Assembly (NCBI GenBank): GCA_965221445.1
Contig: CBDCSF010000013.1
Location: 3,085,000-3,148,999, forward strand
Source of the DNA: MPNP01 sp965221445
Lineage (GTDB): Bacteria; Pseudomonadota; Alphaproteobacteria; Rhodobacterales; Rhodobacteraceae
Length of the DNA: 64,000 bases
Direction of reading: 5' to 3'
Made by a program: the position numbers and the translations under genes
Notes under the pieces: model-generated
What the model saw: only the letters and a program-made list of their open reading frames with translations
Databases searched by the model: none
Told to the model about the DNA's origin: nothing
In this document: positions 34,300-46,200 of the stretch, one piece after another
Layout of the letters: the number at the start of each line of letters is the position of its first letter
How positions within the stretch are numbered: the stretch's first letter is position 1

Positions 34300-37200
34300 A
34301 TGGAATTGAGGGCTGCGTTTCGTTTTTCAAGCAGGTGGCTTTCACCAGCCCTAGTTGCCGTTATTTGCCTGACACTCTTAACTGCAAAGTCTTCCGAGGC
34401 CCATCTGACATCAGGTTCACTTGTGTATACCCTGACCGGTGTCATCACAAATTCAGACCCCTCCTCCTGCGCGATATCACCTGCCAATCCTCCGCAGATA
34501 AACTGGAGATTATCTGATCCGTGGGGATTGGTTTCTAATGATGACCCATTCAAACCGGACAACTTCTGGCTTTTCGATGCAAATTGTGACAATGGAGAAA
34601 ATAGCTTTCCAATCCGAATCCGTGTTGATGATGGATATACATCTACGGAAGCGCTTACTGAAGCCAAAAAGTATGGTTTAGCAATGGGGCGTTTACCTAA
34701 GGTGCTGCGTACAGGTGTAAAGGGCCTTACCATTACCAAGTTAGCAAGTTCTTGGTTTGCCTTGATCCATCAGGGTCAAATTTTTGGTGTACCTAGAAAA
34801 TCAATAGGTGCTGAACTTGAAGAATTATTAGTACATGAGGCGGCGCATATATCGATTCAACCAAAAATCATGCACGATCCCGGATGGTGGACTGCTCAGC
34901 GAGAAGATGGAGCTTATGTCTCGGGTTATGCCAAGGTCGCACGTGAAGATGAGGCAGAGTCTTTTTTAGCTTATCTAGCCGCACGTTATAGACCTACAAG
35001 GATAAGTGCAAGTCAGAAAAAACAAATTTTTCAAAAGATACCAAATAGAATTGCCTTTTTTGATAAATTTCTATCCAGGGAGGAAATGAAACCCTTTACT
35101 GCGGTTCATGAAAGAGGAGGGAGTTATCAAATTGACTATTCCAAAGATATTTCTGTGGAAGTTGGTTCCTCAGGTTCAAGCCACATCCGACTGTTTTCAC
35201 GTCCAGAAAGTTCTGTCACGATAACACCAACTAGTGATAACACAAAAATTTCCACTGTAAGTGGACCTCTAATTTTTTCTACTGAGAATTGGAATGTACC
35301 TCAGAGTATTACAGTAACTGGTGTAAAGAAGGGAACAACCTCAATAAATTATACTTCGACATCATCTGACAAAAATTTCAATATAGAATCTGGAAAGTTA
35401 CCAGCAACTACCGTCGAGGTTAAGTCAGTAGGTTCGTTGGTTAAATTTGATTTATCATTTTATTCCTCTGAGACAGGGCCTGTTACCGAAGGAGAGTTAA
35501 AAAATATAAAAGTCACTCGTTCGGGTACCCTATCGAACACTGTGACACTACCTGAATATATTGTCTACGGTGAAGGGGTAACCAATGTAGACTATCAAAC
35601 ACTCGGTGACTTGACGTTTTATTATTATCTAAATAAACGAAATCAAGCGATAAGGATACTAGACGATAAAGAAGATGAGCCTACCGAATTTATGACTGTT
35701 ACATTCGATAGCCTATCTTTACCTGATGGGGTTTCACCTGGTACGCCAATTACAATTGAGATTCTTGATAATGATCCAACCCTAGTAACTCTCAAAGGTA
35801 CAGGAGATGTAACTGAAGGTTTTTCAAAAACATTTACAATCTCACTTGGAAGGGAACTGGTAAAAGGCGAATCTCTTACTGTTCCTCTTACCTTCGGTGG
35901 GACGGCACACCTTGGAAGCGACTATAATGTGTCATGCAGTAAAGTTACCAACGTGAAATGCAATGACTTTTCAAATGGTAATGCAGTGGTAACTTTCAAA
36001 GGACCATCTTCAAAAAGTATTTTATTCAATCTGAGTGCCGTTTTAGACAATATCAATGAGAGTTCTGGCGAAACGGTTCAGATTGGGCTCGGGATCCTTG
36101 ACGAAAACTCGGGAAGTGGTCTAGGCGGAGGTGCTATTGGTATTGACCATCTAGCAGATTTTAAAATCTTGGAGAGCATAGCAACTCCAACAGTTTCACT
36201 CACCACTTCCGAATATGAAGCGGAAGAAGGAAGTATAGTCACAGTCAAGGCAACACTTTCGGGTATTTTGAGCAAAGATACTGTCATTCCGATTAAAGTA
36301 ACTCAGGGCAGCACTGCTGATGTTGAAGATTATAACTTGTTATCAAGCGATATTATTATCAGAGGTGGAAAAATATCTGGCAACATTTCACTCTTAATTA
36401 TTGATGACACAGTCGATGAACCACCCGAGAGCTTTGAATTATCATTGGGCACTTTGCCAGCCGGGACAAAGGCCGGGATAAGTGATACTGCACCCGTAAA
36501 GATCAAGGACAATGACCCAACGAAAGTCGTGTTATCTGGAACCAGGGATAATGTTTTGGAGGGGCAAACCAAGGTCCTGACTCTTTCAATCGGTCGCCAA
36601 CTTGTTGAAAATGAAACGCTTGAAGTTCCACTGAACATCGGTAGAGGTAAATCAGGTATTGCATATTATGGACCTTCAGGATCTAGGATGGATTACATCC
36701 TCACCTGTGAAAGTCCGCTTCCTGCAGGTGTTACCTGTCCAGATTTAAACAAGGAACTTAGGGATGAAACTGTAATCTTCAGTTTCAATGGTCCTTCAGC
36801 CAATTCCGTAGAATTGACCCTGAAAGCGCATTCAACTGCTCAAGATACTGAAACTGATTCTGAGAAAGTTGATTTGGAGTTTGATAAGTTTGATAATGGG
36901 AAATATAAGTTTCCAGATGGCGGAGCTGTTGGATCAGACCTTCTTCCTGTTTTCAATATTGTGAAGGCAAAAAAATCCAACCCAATAGATTTCACTGATA
37001 AAACGATTTGGCACGCCACGGCTGTCCTCACTGTAGAAACAAATACTTCTACTGGCAATAGAGTTTTTGTGCAGGAAGGTGGTACGGTTACCGCAAGAGT
37101 TACCCTGTCTAATGCTGTTCCTGTACCAACATGTTTTAGGGTTTACATTAATGATCTGAGTACAGCAACTCAAAAAGTGGATTACGTATTGGAGGAACCA

Positions 37201-40200
37201 GAGGACTGGTCATGGAGTGAAAATGAACATCAAAGAGATAATTACACTGGGAAAATCTGTATTCCAAAGGGAAAAATTGAAGGAAGTACCGATATAAACA
37301 TACTTGAAGATAAGCTGATTGAGGACAGTGAATCGATATTATTATCAACAATTGGACTCTATAACAAAGAAGTCACACGTGCCGAAACAGGCCATATAAA
37401 TGTAAGAGTTAATATTTTTCATCGTACTGAAGTCGCGATTATTGACAGTGGATTGGGGATTCCTGAAATTGGTATTACGTCTTGGCCTTCTGTTACGGAA
37501 GGTGATAAGGTAGGTTTTACTATCTTTGCAAAACATCCCGTTGAAGAGGATGTTACCATAAATCTGAATGTTTTTGACGCGAGCGGCAGTGATTTCGTAG
37601 CCTCCGAAAATGAAGGGGCACAAAACGTCGTCATTTCCAAAGGTGATAGAACCGTGGCCTTTGGGGTACCAACGGAAAATGATCTTGTAGGTGAGGCTAA
37701 CGGCGAGGTTACAGTTTTCGTAACAACAGATAATAACGACCCGGTAACATACGTTCCTTTTGCATTTAACTCTGCTTCAATTACAGTTAAAGATGATGAT
37801 ACAGCGGGAGTCTTGGTGTCTCCTTCTGACCTGGCTGTTCTTACTGAGTCAAATACCTCCTATGCCCTCTCTTTGCAGACATTACCTGCAAACGATGTCA
37901 CAGTTTCTGTGACAAGTGACAATGCACATGCCCAAGTTGAAAAAAGTAGTGTGACCTTTACACCGAATAACTGGTTCATTCCACAATCGGTAAAAGTCAC
38001 GGGAGTTTCCGAAGGAAAGGCCAATATCACGCACAAAATAACCTCAGGTGATGGTAACAATTATGGTAGTGGCATGTCGATCGATTCGGTTGGTGTTACT
38101 GTAAAACCCAAACCAAATCCGGTTTCCCTTTCAGTCAGTAGTAATGGTAACATCACTGAAGGGGCGTCACCATTAACCATTACGGCTACTCTGGAGGATG
38201 CAAATGCAACCGGTGCAGCCCTGAGTATCCCGGTTCAGGTGCGAAGCACTGGTACAACTGCAGCCCCAGCCGATTACACGGTGACCGGAACGATAGAAAT
38301 TGCACATGGTGCCTTGAGTGGAACAACCACTTTTACAGCCGTTGATGATACTGAGGACGAGCTTGATGAAACCGCTGTTGTCGAACTGGGCAGCCCTCTC
38401 CCTTCAGGCCTTAAAGCAGGTGCATCAAATCATGTGACGATAACCATCAGCGACAATGACGAACCGTATGTTTCTTTTGCGGCTTCATCTAGTGTTAATG
38501 AATCTATTGGAACAAAGGAGGTTAAACTTTTTCTCTTTCATACAGCACCAGCAACCGACATTAACATAAGTTACAGCATTGGCGGCTCGGCAACTGCGGG
38601 CAGTGACAACGACTACACCATCCAGAACAAGGGTACGGTGGCGGTGGCTGCCGGTTCCAGCACGGCTTCCATCCCGGTTGTGATCATCGATGATACCCTT
38701 GATGAACCGAATGAAACAATAGAGTTGACGCTTGCGGATGGACCTGATTATGCATTGAGTGCCTCCAAAGTTTATACCTTGACCATCACGGACAATGACG
38801 TACCGGTTCCTGGTGTGACGCTATCGACGGCAACTGTTAACCTCACTGAGGGTGGAACAACGGGGAGTTATACCGTTGTGTTGGCAAGCAAGCCGTCCTC
38901 CGATGTGTCGTTGACACTGACCAGCGGTGATGCCGACAAGGTCAAGGTGCATGGACCGAATGGGACCGCCGGAGCAAGTGCGACCCTGACCTTTACCCCA
39001 GCGAATTGGAATCAGTCCCGGACCGTAACAATTACTCCACAGGACGATAGCGATACCCGTAATGAGGAGGTTGCCATTGCCCACGCGACAACTTCAACGG
39101 ATACCGATTATGTTTTCAGCGATGCTGGCAGTGTGAGTGTGTCCGTTACGGACGATGATGAACCCATTCCGGAGATCACGGTCGTGTTACCGGACGCGGA
39201 GGGTGACGGCCGGACTGGTGGTCAGCTGGTTTATCCGGAATCCGGTGGCCGTGGCAGTGTGGCCCGGTCGTTGCATTTCAGTGTGAGTGCTGCTCCTGCC
39301 CCGTCCTCGTCCCTGACGGTCTGTGTACGCATCACCGAGACCGGTGGTGATCGTGTATCCGCCAGTCTCAAAGGGATCAAGTCGGTTGTCATTCCGGCTG
39401 GTGGTACTGTTGGCCACGCGATTGCCTGGAGTGACACCAATACGGACGATCTAGACAGCGTTGTGACCCTGGAGATCCTGGACCCTGCTTCCGAGGGATG
39501 TCCCACGGCCGGCAGCTATCAGGTGTCTGCGGGTGATGGCTCCGACACGGCCCTCATCAGGGACGACGAGCCAACGGTTGCAAGCCTTGCACGAACTGGT
39601 ACAGGTGGGATAGACGAGGGTGGCGTTGTGGTTTTCACGGCGACCCTTGGCCGCACCCTCTCGGCGGGCGAGATCATGGATGTCCCGCTGGTGATCAGCG
39701 GGACCAATGTGACCACCGGCGACTGGAGTATGGCGATGAAGTCCGGTGCCACCAACACAGGTATCAGTCTTCATGATATGGGCACCCTGACCCCGAAGAT
39801 ACGTTTCAGTGGTGCAGGAGCACAGACGGCAACCCTTGAGGTGACAGCAACATCTGACGGCGCGTCCGAGGGCAGCGAGACGTTCACCATTGCCCTTGGC
39901 TCAAACAGCGACTTTGATGCCGCCTCCCTTGGTACCAATGTGGGAGGGGGTGGTGATCCACATGGAACAACGAATGCCTTTGATGTTCTTGTTTCTGACC
40001 CATCGATTTTATCACTGCCCGTTGTTACCATCACGGCAAGTCCGTCCACCATTACCGAAGGCACAAGCGCACAATTTACCCTTAAGGCCATGCCGGCACC
40101 AACAACGAGCCTTGTTGTCTCCCTGATGGTGGAAGACGACGCGACAGCTGATTTTCTGGCATCAGGCAGTGAAGGGCTGAAATCTCTCACCCTTGAGGCC

Positions 40201-43200
40201 AATACCGCCTCGAAAATCTATACGGTTGCGACTGTTGCGGATACGACCTTTGAGCCGCATGGCCAGATTACGGTGTCGCTCAAGGACGCGCCGGGGTATA
40301 CGGTTGGCACGTCCGGTTCGGCAACCCTTTCGGTGCACGACGATGACGTGGCAACAACCCCCACTCTTTTCTTTGCCCAACCCTCCCTGACAACCTTGTT
40401 GGAAACCGGCGAACCCCTTGTTTTCGACTTGAAGATCAGCCGTCCCTATTTTACAAAAACAATGGGCTATATTCCTCTGGCGGTTGAGGGATCGGCAACC
40501 AGGGGTCGGGACTACCGTCTGCAATATCAACTCGGCAAGTATTGGCTTGATCTCCGACGCGACCTCATCTACGTGCAAAGGAAGATCGCTGTGCAACGTT
40601 TTCGGATTGTTCCCCTGAACGATACCGCGGTGGAACAAAACGAAACGATTACCATTAAGGTCATGGAGCAATCCGAGGCGACCCGTGCCTACTATGAACA
40701 CTATCTTTCAGGAACACCAAACACCCTGACCTTTACCCTTCAGGACGAAGGGTCTGCTCCAGCAGAACCAACCCTGTCCTTTGCCTCGTCATCGTCCACC
40801 CTGTCCGAAGATAAGGGGACCCACAATGTGACGATCAACCTTGACAAGGAAGTACCATCGGGAGGGCTTTCGTTGCGTTACACCGTTGGCGGAACAGCTC
40901 TTGAAGGAAGCGGCAACGATTACACCATCCAGAACAGGGGGACACTTGCCTTGGCAGCGGGTGCAACAACGGCGTCGATACCAATCACGATTGTCGATGA
41001 TGCCCTTGATGAACCAAATGAGACGATCACACTGACCCTGACAAATGGTTCTGGCTATACTGTCGGTACCCCTGCTGTTCATACCCTGACCATTACGGAC
41101 AATGATGTGGCTCCCCAACCTGGTGTTACCCTTTCGGGGACAACCGTTAGTGTAACCGAAGGGGGAGCACCGGGCAGTTACACTGTTGTGTTGGCCAGCA
41201 AACCAACAGCCAATGTTGTTGTGACAGCAACCAGTGGGGATGCTGCCAAGGTCAAGGTTCATGGACCCCAGGGAACAGCGGGACCACAGGCGTCCCTGAC
41301 CTTTACGCCAGCGAACTGGGATACGGCTCAGACGGTTAGCGTTGTTCCACAGGACGACAGTGATGCCGACAATGAGAGTGTTACCCTTACACACGGCGTT
41401 AGCAAGACGGGCGGTTATGACCATGTATCGGCATCGTCGGTTATCGTTTTGATCACCGATGATGATACTCCCACCTTATCTGTTGCCCTGTCTCCCACGT
41501 CGGCCAACGAGGGGGATACAGGTGACAAAGGGTATGCCACGGTTACTTTTGGTCTTGATCCTGTCAGATCCCAGCCCACCAGTTTCAAGGCCTGTTTAAA
41601 GACGACCGGAACAGCGACCCATGGGACAGGTGCAGATTATCAACTGATCAACCTGAACAATGAGACCCCGCTGACCGTTTCCAATACCTGTTATACCCAT
41701 AGTATACCGGCGAACACGGCAAGCGGACAGGTCCGTCTGTTGATCAGGGGTGATGATTCTGTTGAAGCTGATGAGAGTATTGTCCTTGAGCTTCGTGATC
41801 CTCCACAGGGGGTTGTGATGGATGGGAGCCGTAGCACCGCCACCTACAGTATTTTGAATGACGATACCGCACCGACAAGTTGTGACATAGACGATGTCGA
41901 GGATGATGTGGAGGATTATGCCGAAGAGACCTCCAATGGACAACAGCATGTTGCCCGGTGGAAGCGGGTATTGGCTGCCTTTGGGCATGACAACGGTTAT
42001 AGCAAGATGACGGTTGCGGAAGCCCAGCAGAACAGTGAGACGTATTGGTCGGTTCGTTGGGATCCGGTGGTGGAGGCCCTTGAGTGTTTAGCCACTGTCG
42101 CAAGCACGGATCCAGTTGTTACGATCAGTGGAGGGAGTGTCATCACGGAAGGTGGTGAGGCTCTTTTCACCGTTTCAGCCACACCTGTTCCGACGACCAA
42201 TCTGGAGGTTAAGCTCACGATTGAGGATGATGCTACCAGTGATTTTGTGAGCAGCAGTGATGAGGGGACCCAGACGGTAACCATTCCGGCCAATCAGGGA
42301 TCAGCGACCCACACACTGACCACGGTGAATGACAGCACCGATGAGGCAAATGGTGATATCACGGCAACAGTTGTGGCTGATACCGGCTATACTGTGGGGA
42401 CACCCAACAGTGCTACCATAGCCGTGAATGATGACGATGTGTCTCCGGTTCCAACACTCTCGGTTGTGCTGTCTCCCACCTCGGCCAGCGAGGGGGATAC
42501 AGGTGACAAGGGTTATGCCACGGTTACTTTTGGTCTTGATCCGGTCCGATCCCAGCCCACCAGTTTCAAGGCTTGTTTAAAGAACACCGGAACAGCGACC
42601 CATGGGACAGGTGCGGATTATCAACTGATCAACCTGAACAATGAGACCCCGCTGACCGTTTCCAACACCTGTTATACCCATAGTATACCGGCGAACACGG
42701 CAAGCGGACAGGTCCGTCTGTTGATCAGGGGTGATGATGCTGTTGAAGCTGATGAGAGTATTGTCCTTGAGCTTCGTGATCCCCCGCAGGGTGTTGTAGT
42801 TGATGGAACCCGGGGAACCGCAACCTACAGTATTTTGAATGACGATACCGCACCGACAAGTTGTGACATAGACGATGTCGAGGATGATGTGGAGGATTAT
42901 GCCGAAGAGACCTCCAATGGACAACAGCATGTTGCCCGGTGGAAGCGTGTCTTGGCAGCCTTTGGGCATGACAACGGTTATAGCAAGATGACGGTTGCGG
43001 AGGCCCAGCAGAACAGTGAGACCTATTGGTCGGTTCGTTGGGATCCGGTGGTGGCGGTCCTTCAGTGTTTAGCCAACGTAGCAAGTACGGATCCCGTTGT
43101 TACGGTTAGCGGAGGGAGTGTCATCACGGAAGGTGGTGATGCTCTTTTCACCGTTTCAGCCACACCTGTTCCGACGACCAATCTGGCGGTTAAGCTCACG

Positions 43201-46200
43201 ATTGAGGATGATGCCACCAGTGATTTTGTAAGCAGCGGTGATGAGGGAACCCAGACGGTAACCATTCCCGCCAATCAGGGATCAGCGACCCACACACTGA
43301 CCACGGTGAATGACAGCACCGATGAGGCGAATGGTGATATCACGGCAACAGTTGTGGCGGCGACCGGCTATACTGTGGGGACACCCAACAGTGCTACCAT
43401 AGCCGTGAATGATGACGATGTGTCTCCGGTTCCAACACTCTCGGTTGTGCTGTCTCCCACCTCGGCCAGCGAGGGGGATACAGGTGACAAGGGTTATGCC
43501 ACGGTTACTTTTGGTCTTGATCCGGTCCGATCCCAGCCCACCAGTTTCAAGGCTTGTTTAAAGAACACCGGAACAGCGACCCATGGGACAGGTGCGGATT
43601 ATCAACTGATCAACCTGAACAATGAGACCCCGCTGACCGTTTCCAACACCTGTTATACCCATAGTATACCGGCGAACACGGCAAGCGGACAGGTCCGTCT
43701 GTTGATCAGGGGTGATGATGCTGTTGAAGCTGATGAGAGTATTGTCCTTGAGCTTCGTGATCCCCCGCAGGGTGTTGTGGTTGATGGCACCCGGAGCACC
43801 GCAACCTACAGTATTTTGAATGATGATGTTGCTGCATCTGATCCTGTTGTAAGTATCACGGGCGGTACTGCCATTACTGAAGGGGGGACGGCGACATTCA
43901 CGCTCACTGCGATACCGGCACCGTTGAGCGACCTGTCGGTTGCAGTTGATGTGGGTGACAGTGGTGATTTTGCGGTTTCTGGCCAGACCGGACCAAGGAC
44001 GGTGGTCATTGGTACCGGTGGAACTGGAACATTGACGGTAACCACTGACGATGATAATGCTGACGAAGCCAATGGCAGCATTACGGCAACGATAAAGCCG
44101 GGTACAGGTTACACACCGTCGAGTATAGACAAGACTGCTTCCATTGACGTTTCCGACAATGATGCTTCTCCCGTTGTCAGCATCACGGGCGACACTGCCA
44201 TTACTGAAGGGGGAACGGCAACGTTCACGTTCACTGCGATACCGGCACCGTTGAGCGACCTGTCGGTTACAGTTGATGTGGGTGACAGTGGTGATTTTGC
44301 GGTTTCTGGCCAGACCGGACCAAGGACGGTGGTCATTGGTACCGGTGGGACTGGAACATTGACGGTAACCACTGACGATGATAATGCTGACGAAGCCAAT
44401 GGCAGCATTACGGCGACGATTCAGCCGGGTACAGGTTACACACCGTCAAGTACAGACAAGACCGTTTCCATTGACGTTTCCGATAACGATGTATCAACGG
44501 GTCCGACGATATCCATCAACGATGTCTCGGCTCAGGAAAACACTAGGCTCATGCATTTCAAGGTCACACTGAGTGAGGCCTCTACCGAAATGGTTCGTTT
44601 CAATTGGGAGACAAGGGAATCAAAGCCGGTTTCGGCCCAGGAGGGGAAGGATTATAACAAGAGTGGACGACGGTATTTCTTTACTCCTGGCCAAACCAGT
44701 ATCACCCTTAGGGTGCTCATCTTCAATGACAGCCACGATGAGGGTTCTGAGACGTTTGAAGTTGTTCTGTCCAAGCCCTATAATGCAACCATTCTTGACG
44801 GTGTTGGTGTGGGGACGATTGTGAACTCTGATCCGTTGCCTTCGGCCTGGCTCTCCCGTTTTGGTCGCACGGTAGCGGAGCAGGCTCTGGACGGGATTGA
44901 AGATCGTTTGACCGGTTCACGTGCGGCTGACGTTGATATCGCGCTGGCCGGTCATGGTCTTGATTTTGGTGTCAGAGATCATTCTGATTCCCTTGAAGAC
45001 GGTCATGGGTCACAGACAATTGGTGGTTTCTCTGGTCATGATGACAGGGGGTCTCAGACCCGGTCGTACGCTCATGGATCGTACAGCCCTGATGCCACCG
45101 GTCTTGATGGTTCGCACACAATGACCCTGGATGAAGCTCTTCTCAACAGCCGTTTCACGACAACGAGCAGGTCAGATTCAAAAGGAGGCAGTCTCGCTTT
45201 CTGGGGTCGAGCCAGCCAATCCAGCTTTGACGGTCAAGAGGGGACCTTTTCCCTCACGGGTGATATCACCACGGCGTTTTTGGGAACGGATTATGCCAGG
45301 AACAAGTGGCTGGTTGGTCTTGCCCTGACCAGGAGTACGGCCAAGGGACGCTATGGTGATACCGATCTTGACCCTCGTCCGGCCAGTCAGACTTGTGAGG
45401 TTGATGAGGTTGCCTTGTGCCGGGATGCCATACGTGCGGGTGATGGTCAGGTGTCCTCAACACTGACAGTGGTCATTCCGTATGGGTCTTTTCAGGTTTC
45501 CGAGCGGTTTCAATTGTGGGGTGCCCTTGGGTTTGGAACAGGTGATGTGACCCTGACCCCCCGGACTGGTGGATCACTCAAGTCGGACATATCCTGGAGG
45601 ATGGCGGCTCTGGGTCTTCGCGGTGAGGTGTTGCCTCCTCCTGTAGAGGGCAGTGGTCTCTCTCTTGCTGTAGTTTCCGATGTGTTATGGGTCAACACGA
45701 CATCCGAGAAGACCCATGATCTGGCCGCGGCGGATACGGATGTTTCGAGGTTTCGGTTGGGCCTGGAAGGCAGTTGGCACATGGACCTGGCGAATGGCCG
45801 CAGTTTTGTACCACGACTGGAGATCGGTACACGTTATGATGGAGGAGATGCGGAGACCGGTTTCGGTATTGAGGTTGGGGCTGGTCTGTCGCTACGAGAT
45901 CATGTTTCGGGGGTGTCGTTTGATCTCTCAGGTCGGACCCTGGTTCAGCATGACAACGATACCTTCAAGGACCGTGGTATCTCTGTTTCATTTACCTATG
46001 ATCCCAACCCCCAAAGCAGACGGGGTCCCTCTCTGACGGTTCACAAGCAGGTGGGAGGTTCTTCGGAAGGTGGAGTTGATGCCTTGTTTGCTCCCACTCC
46101 CCTGGAAGACCGAACCGGGAGTGGCGATGACAGCCGGTGGGGAATGGAAGCCGCTTATGGGTTCCCGGTGGGTGATGGAAGTTATACCGGCAGTCCCACG

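Noticed and set aside
39231..44408. Many ORFs of 80-210 codons antisense to the giant gene
   Set aside because: They are by-products of the repetitive, G+C-rich coding strand; no ribosome-binding sites or recognisable domains.
41473..44499. Tandem repeats considered as a CRISPR or satellite array
   Set aside because: Units are 981 and 327 bp, in frame and coding for protein modules; there are no short repeats with unique spacers.
41473..44499. 981 bp being exactly three times 327 bp
   Set aside because: The 981-bp unit is made of different modules and not of three copies of the 327-bp one, so the ratio seems coincidental.
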